Shown here: positions 32,024 to 32,769 of the stretch, piece by piece
How positions within the stretch are numbered: position 1 is the stretch's first letter
Layout: each line of letters starts with the position of its first letter
Source: Acidimicrobiales bacterium
GTDB lineage: Bacteria > Actinomycetota > Acidimicrobiia > Acidimicrobiales > MedAcidi-G1
Assembly: GCA_028823445.1 (NCBI GenBank)
Contig: JAPKBH010000019.1
Location: 1 to 32,769 of the forward strand
Direction: 5' to 3'
Length of the DNA stretch: 32,769 nt
The notes under the pieces: generated by a model
Told to the model about the DNA's origin: nothing
Databases searched by the model: none
What the model saw: only the letters and a program-made list of their open reading frames with translations
Translations under genes and position numbers: made by a program

Positions 32024-32769
32024 ATGAATGATTCAGATTTTTTGAACTTGTCGCGATCCGTAAAGGGTCATGTAGTAGTAATCACTGGAGCAGCTTCCGG
32101 GATTGGGCGAGCCACTGCACGTCTTTTCGCACACGAAGGAGCGCGAGTCGCGGTAACAGATTTAGGCAACGACAGGGTCGAAGCCGTAGTTCAAGAAATA
32201 AATGCCGCCAACGGGATAGCGCAAGGCTGGGAACTTGATGTCACCGACTCTGAAGCAATCAAAAAAGTTTTCGACGAGATTGCTCTATGGGGGAAAGAAG
32301 ATTCACCACGTATAGATGTTCTCGTCAACAACGCTGGAATATCAGTAAGCACCGCAATAGATGACCCCGACTATGAGCAAGCATGGGATACTTCTGTGGC
32401 AGTGATGCTGACTGCTCAAACTAGAACAATACGAGCAGCCTTGCCTTATCTGCGAAAGTCAGAAAACCCGCGAATAATAAATATTTCCTCCACTGAAGGG
32501 GTGGGAGGTTCGGCAACAGCATCAGCATATACCGCAGCAAAACATGGAGTAGTCGGGTTAACCCGCTCACTTGCCGTTGAATTAGGAGATGAAGGAATAA
32601 CCGTGAACGCTGTCGGACCAGGGCCGATACACACTGGCATGACTGAAGGGATACCTGAAGAAATGAAAACAAAATTTGCGAGACGACGCGTGCCGCTCAG
32701 ACGGTACGGACATCCAGAGGAACTCGCACACGGCGTTCTCCACCTCGCATTACCTGCTTCCTCTTACAT
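32024..32769 (+). CDS. Short-chain dehydrogenase/reductase, 3' end beyond the window
   Basis: A classical SDR of which 248 codons are visible, with no stop before the window ends. The NAD(P)-binding TGAASGIG is at 21-28, NNAG at 102-105, catalytic Ser in INISS (about 155-156), and Tyr169 and Lys173 in YTAAK. VNAVGPGPIHTGM follows. An acid (TDLGND, 45-50) after the second strand suggests NAD(H) preference. The ATG at 32024 is in frame; upstream GGGAAA is a weak ribosome-binding site. It probably belongs with the preceding F420 oxidoreductase gene. A typical SDR is about 250-280 aa, so only the last few tens of residues should be missing. Confidence 0.9.
   Translation, partial: MNDSDFLNLSRSVKGHVVVITGAASGIGRATARLFAHEGARVAVTDLGNDRVEAVVQEINAANGIAQGWELDVTDSEAIKKVFDEIALWGKEDSPRIDVLVNNAGISVSTAIDDPDYEQAWDTSVAVMLTAQTRTIRAALPYLRKSENPRIINISSTEGVGGSATASAYTAAKHGVVGLTRSLAVELGDEGITVNAVGPGPIHTGMTEGIPEEMKTKFARRRVPLRRYGHPEELAHGVLHLALPASSY

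Noticed and set aside
1-32769. CRISPR arrays, insertion sequences, prophage or rRNA genes
   Set aside because: No regularly spaced repeats, transposase or integrase motifs, or rRNA-like sequence were found; the 15847-15887 repeats are too short and few for a CRISPR array.

Overview
The window looks like a chromosomal segment of an actinobacterium, most likely an aquatic Acidimicrobiia-type lineage. This is an inference. It rests on an F420-type luciferase-like oxidoreductase, a primary sigma factor with a Lys/Arg-rich linker, homodimeric AceE, SufU-type Fe-S assembly, Thr-rich lipoprotein linkers, and many starts that lack a Shine-Dalgarno (SD) sequence but have a TANNNT box 6-8 nt upstream. 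Most of the window is ordinary housekeeping DNA of moderate G+C. Genes are packed with 4-bp overlaps on both strands.

Layout. 1-2662 (minus): a small unknown protein, a CpaE/TadZ-like ATPase and a membrane pseudokinase, probably the edge of a Tad-type pilus/secretion locus. 2737-3474 (plus): an excisionase-type HTH gene and a decayed SufC C-terminus. 3487-5977 (minus): sufC-sufS-sufU without sufB or sufD. 6036-9434: an MBL-fold hydrolase, an acyl-CoA dehydrogenase, a small membrane protein and GDP-fucose synthase. 9431-12759 (minus): aceE overlapping an HhH-GPD glycosylase gene. 12844-15795: RNase HI, then a COG0523 metallochaperone GTPase coupled to a YtcJ-type amidohydrolase. 15847-16155 is a gene-poor stretch holding a palindromic repeat cluster, a 26-codon ORF and a structured region, then the terminator of a VOC-family gene. 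16649-22260: a 67-aa unknown protein, aconitase, and the dnaG-rpoD pair. 22257-23680: a GT2-GtrA glycosyltransferase and tRNA-Asn. 23755-28269: two divergent secreted lipoproteins (a clan GH-A-like glycosidase and a polysaccharide-lyase-like jelly-roll protein), then DsbB-like and TlpA-like genes. 28318-28765: tRNA-Met(CAT) and a small leaderless membrane protein gene.

From about 28.8 kb to the end base composition falls visibly. Row 30001-30060 counts 24/60 G+C, against 35/60 in row 13081-13140. The gene content changes to a cassette of four redox enzymes: aldo/keto reductase, Gfo/Idh/MocA, LLM-class F420 enzyme and an SDR cut by the window end. This looks like an accessory block placed downstream of tRNA-Met.

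The most unusual item is the element at 15881-16083 on the plus strand. Its 26-codon ORF ends in RKGGGPN and a double TAG. Its last sense codons contain a 16-nt run that can pair throughout with the canonical 3' end of 16S rRNA. A downstream segment can mask that run by a 10-bp stem, and no plus-strand gene follows for about 690 bp. Other notable points are a pseudokinase with every catalytic motif lost, a SufC with altered signature and D-loop residues beside a SufC remnant, and the COG0523-amidohydrolase pair.
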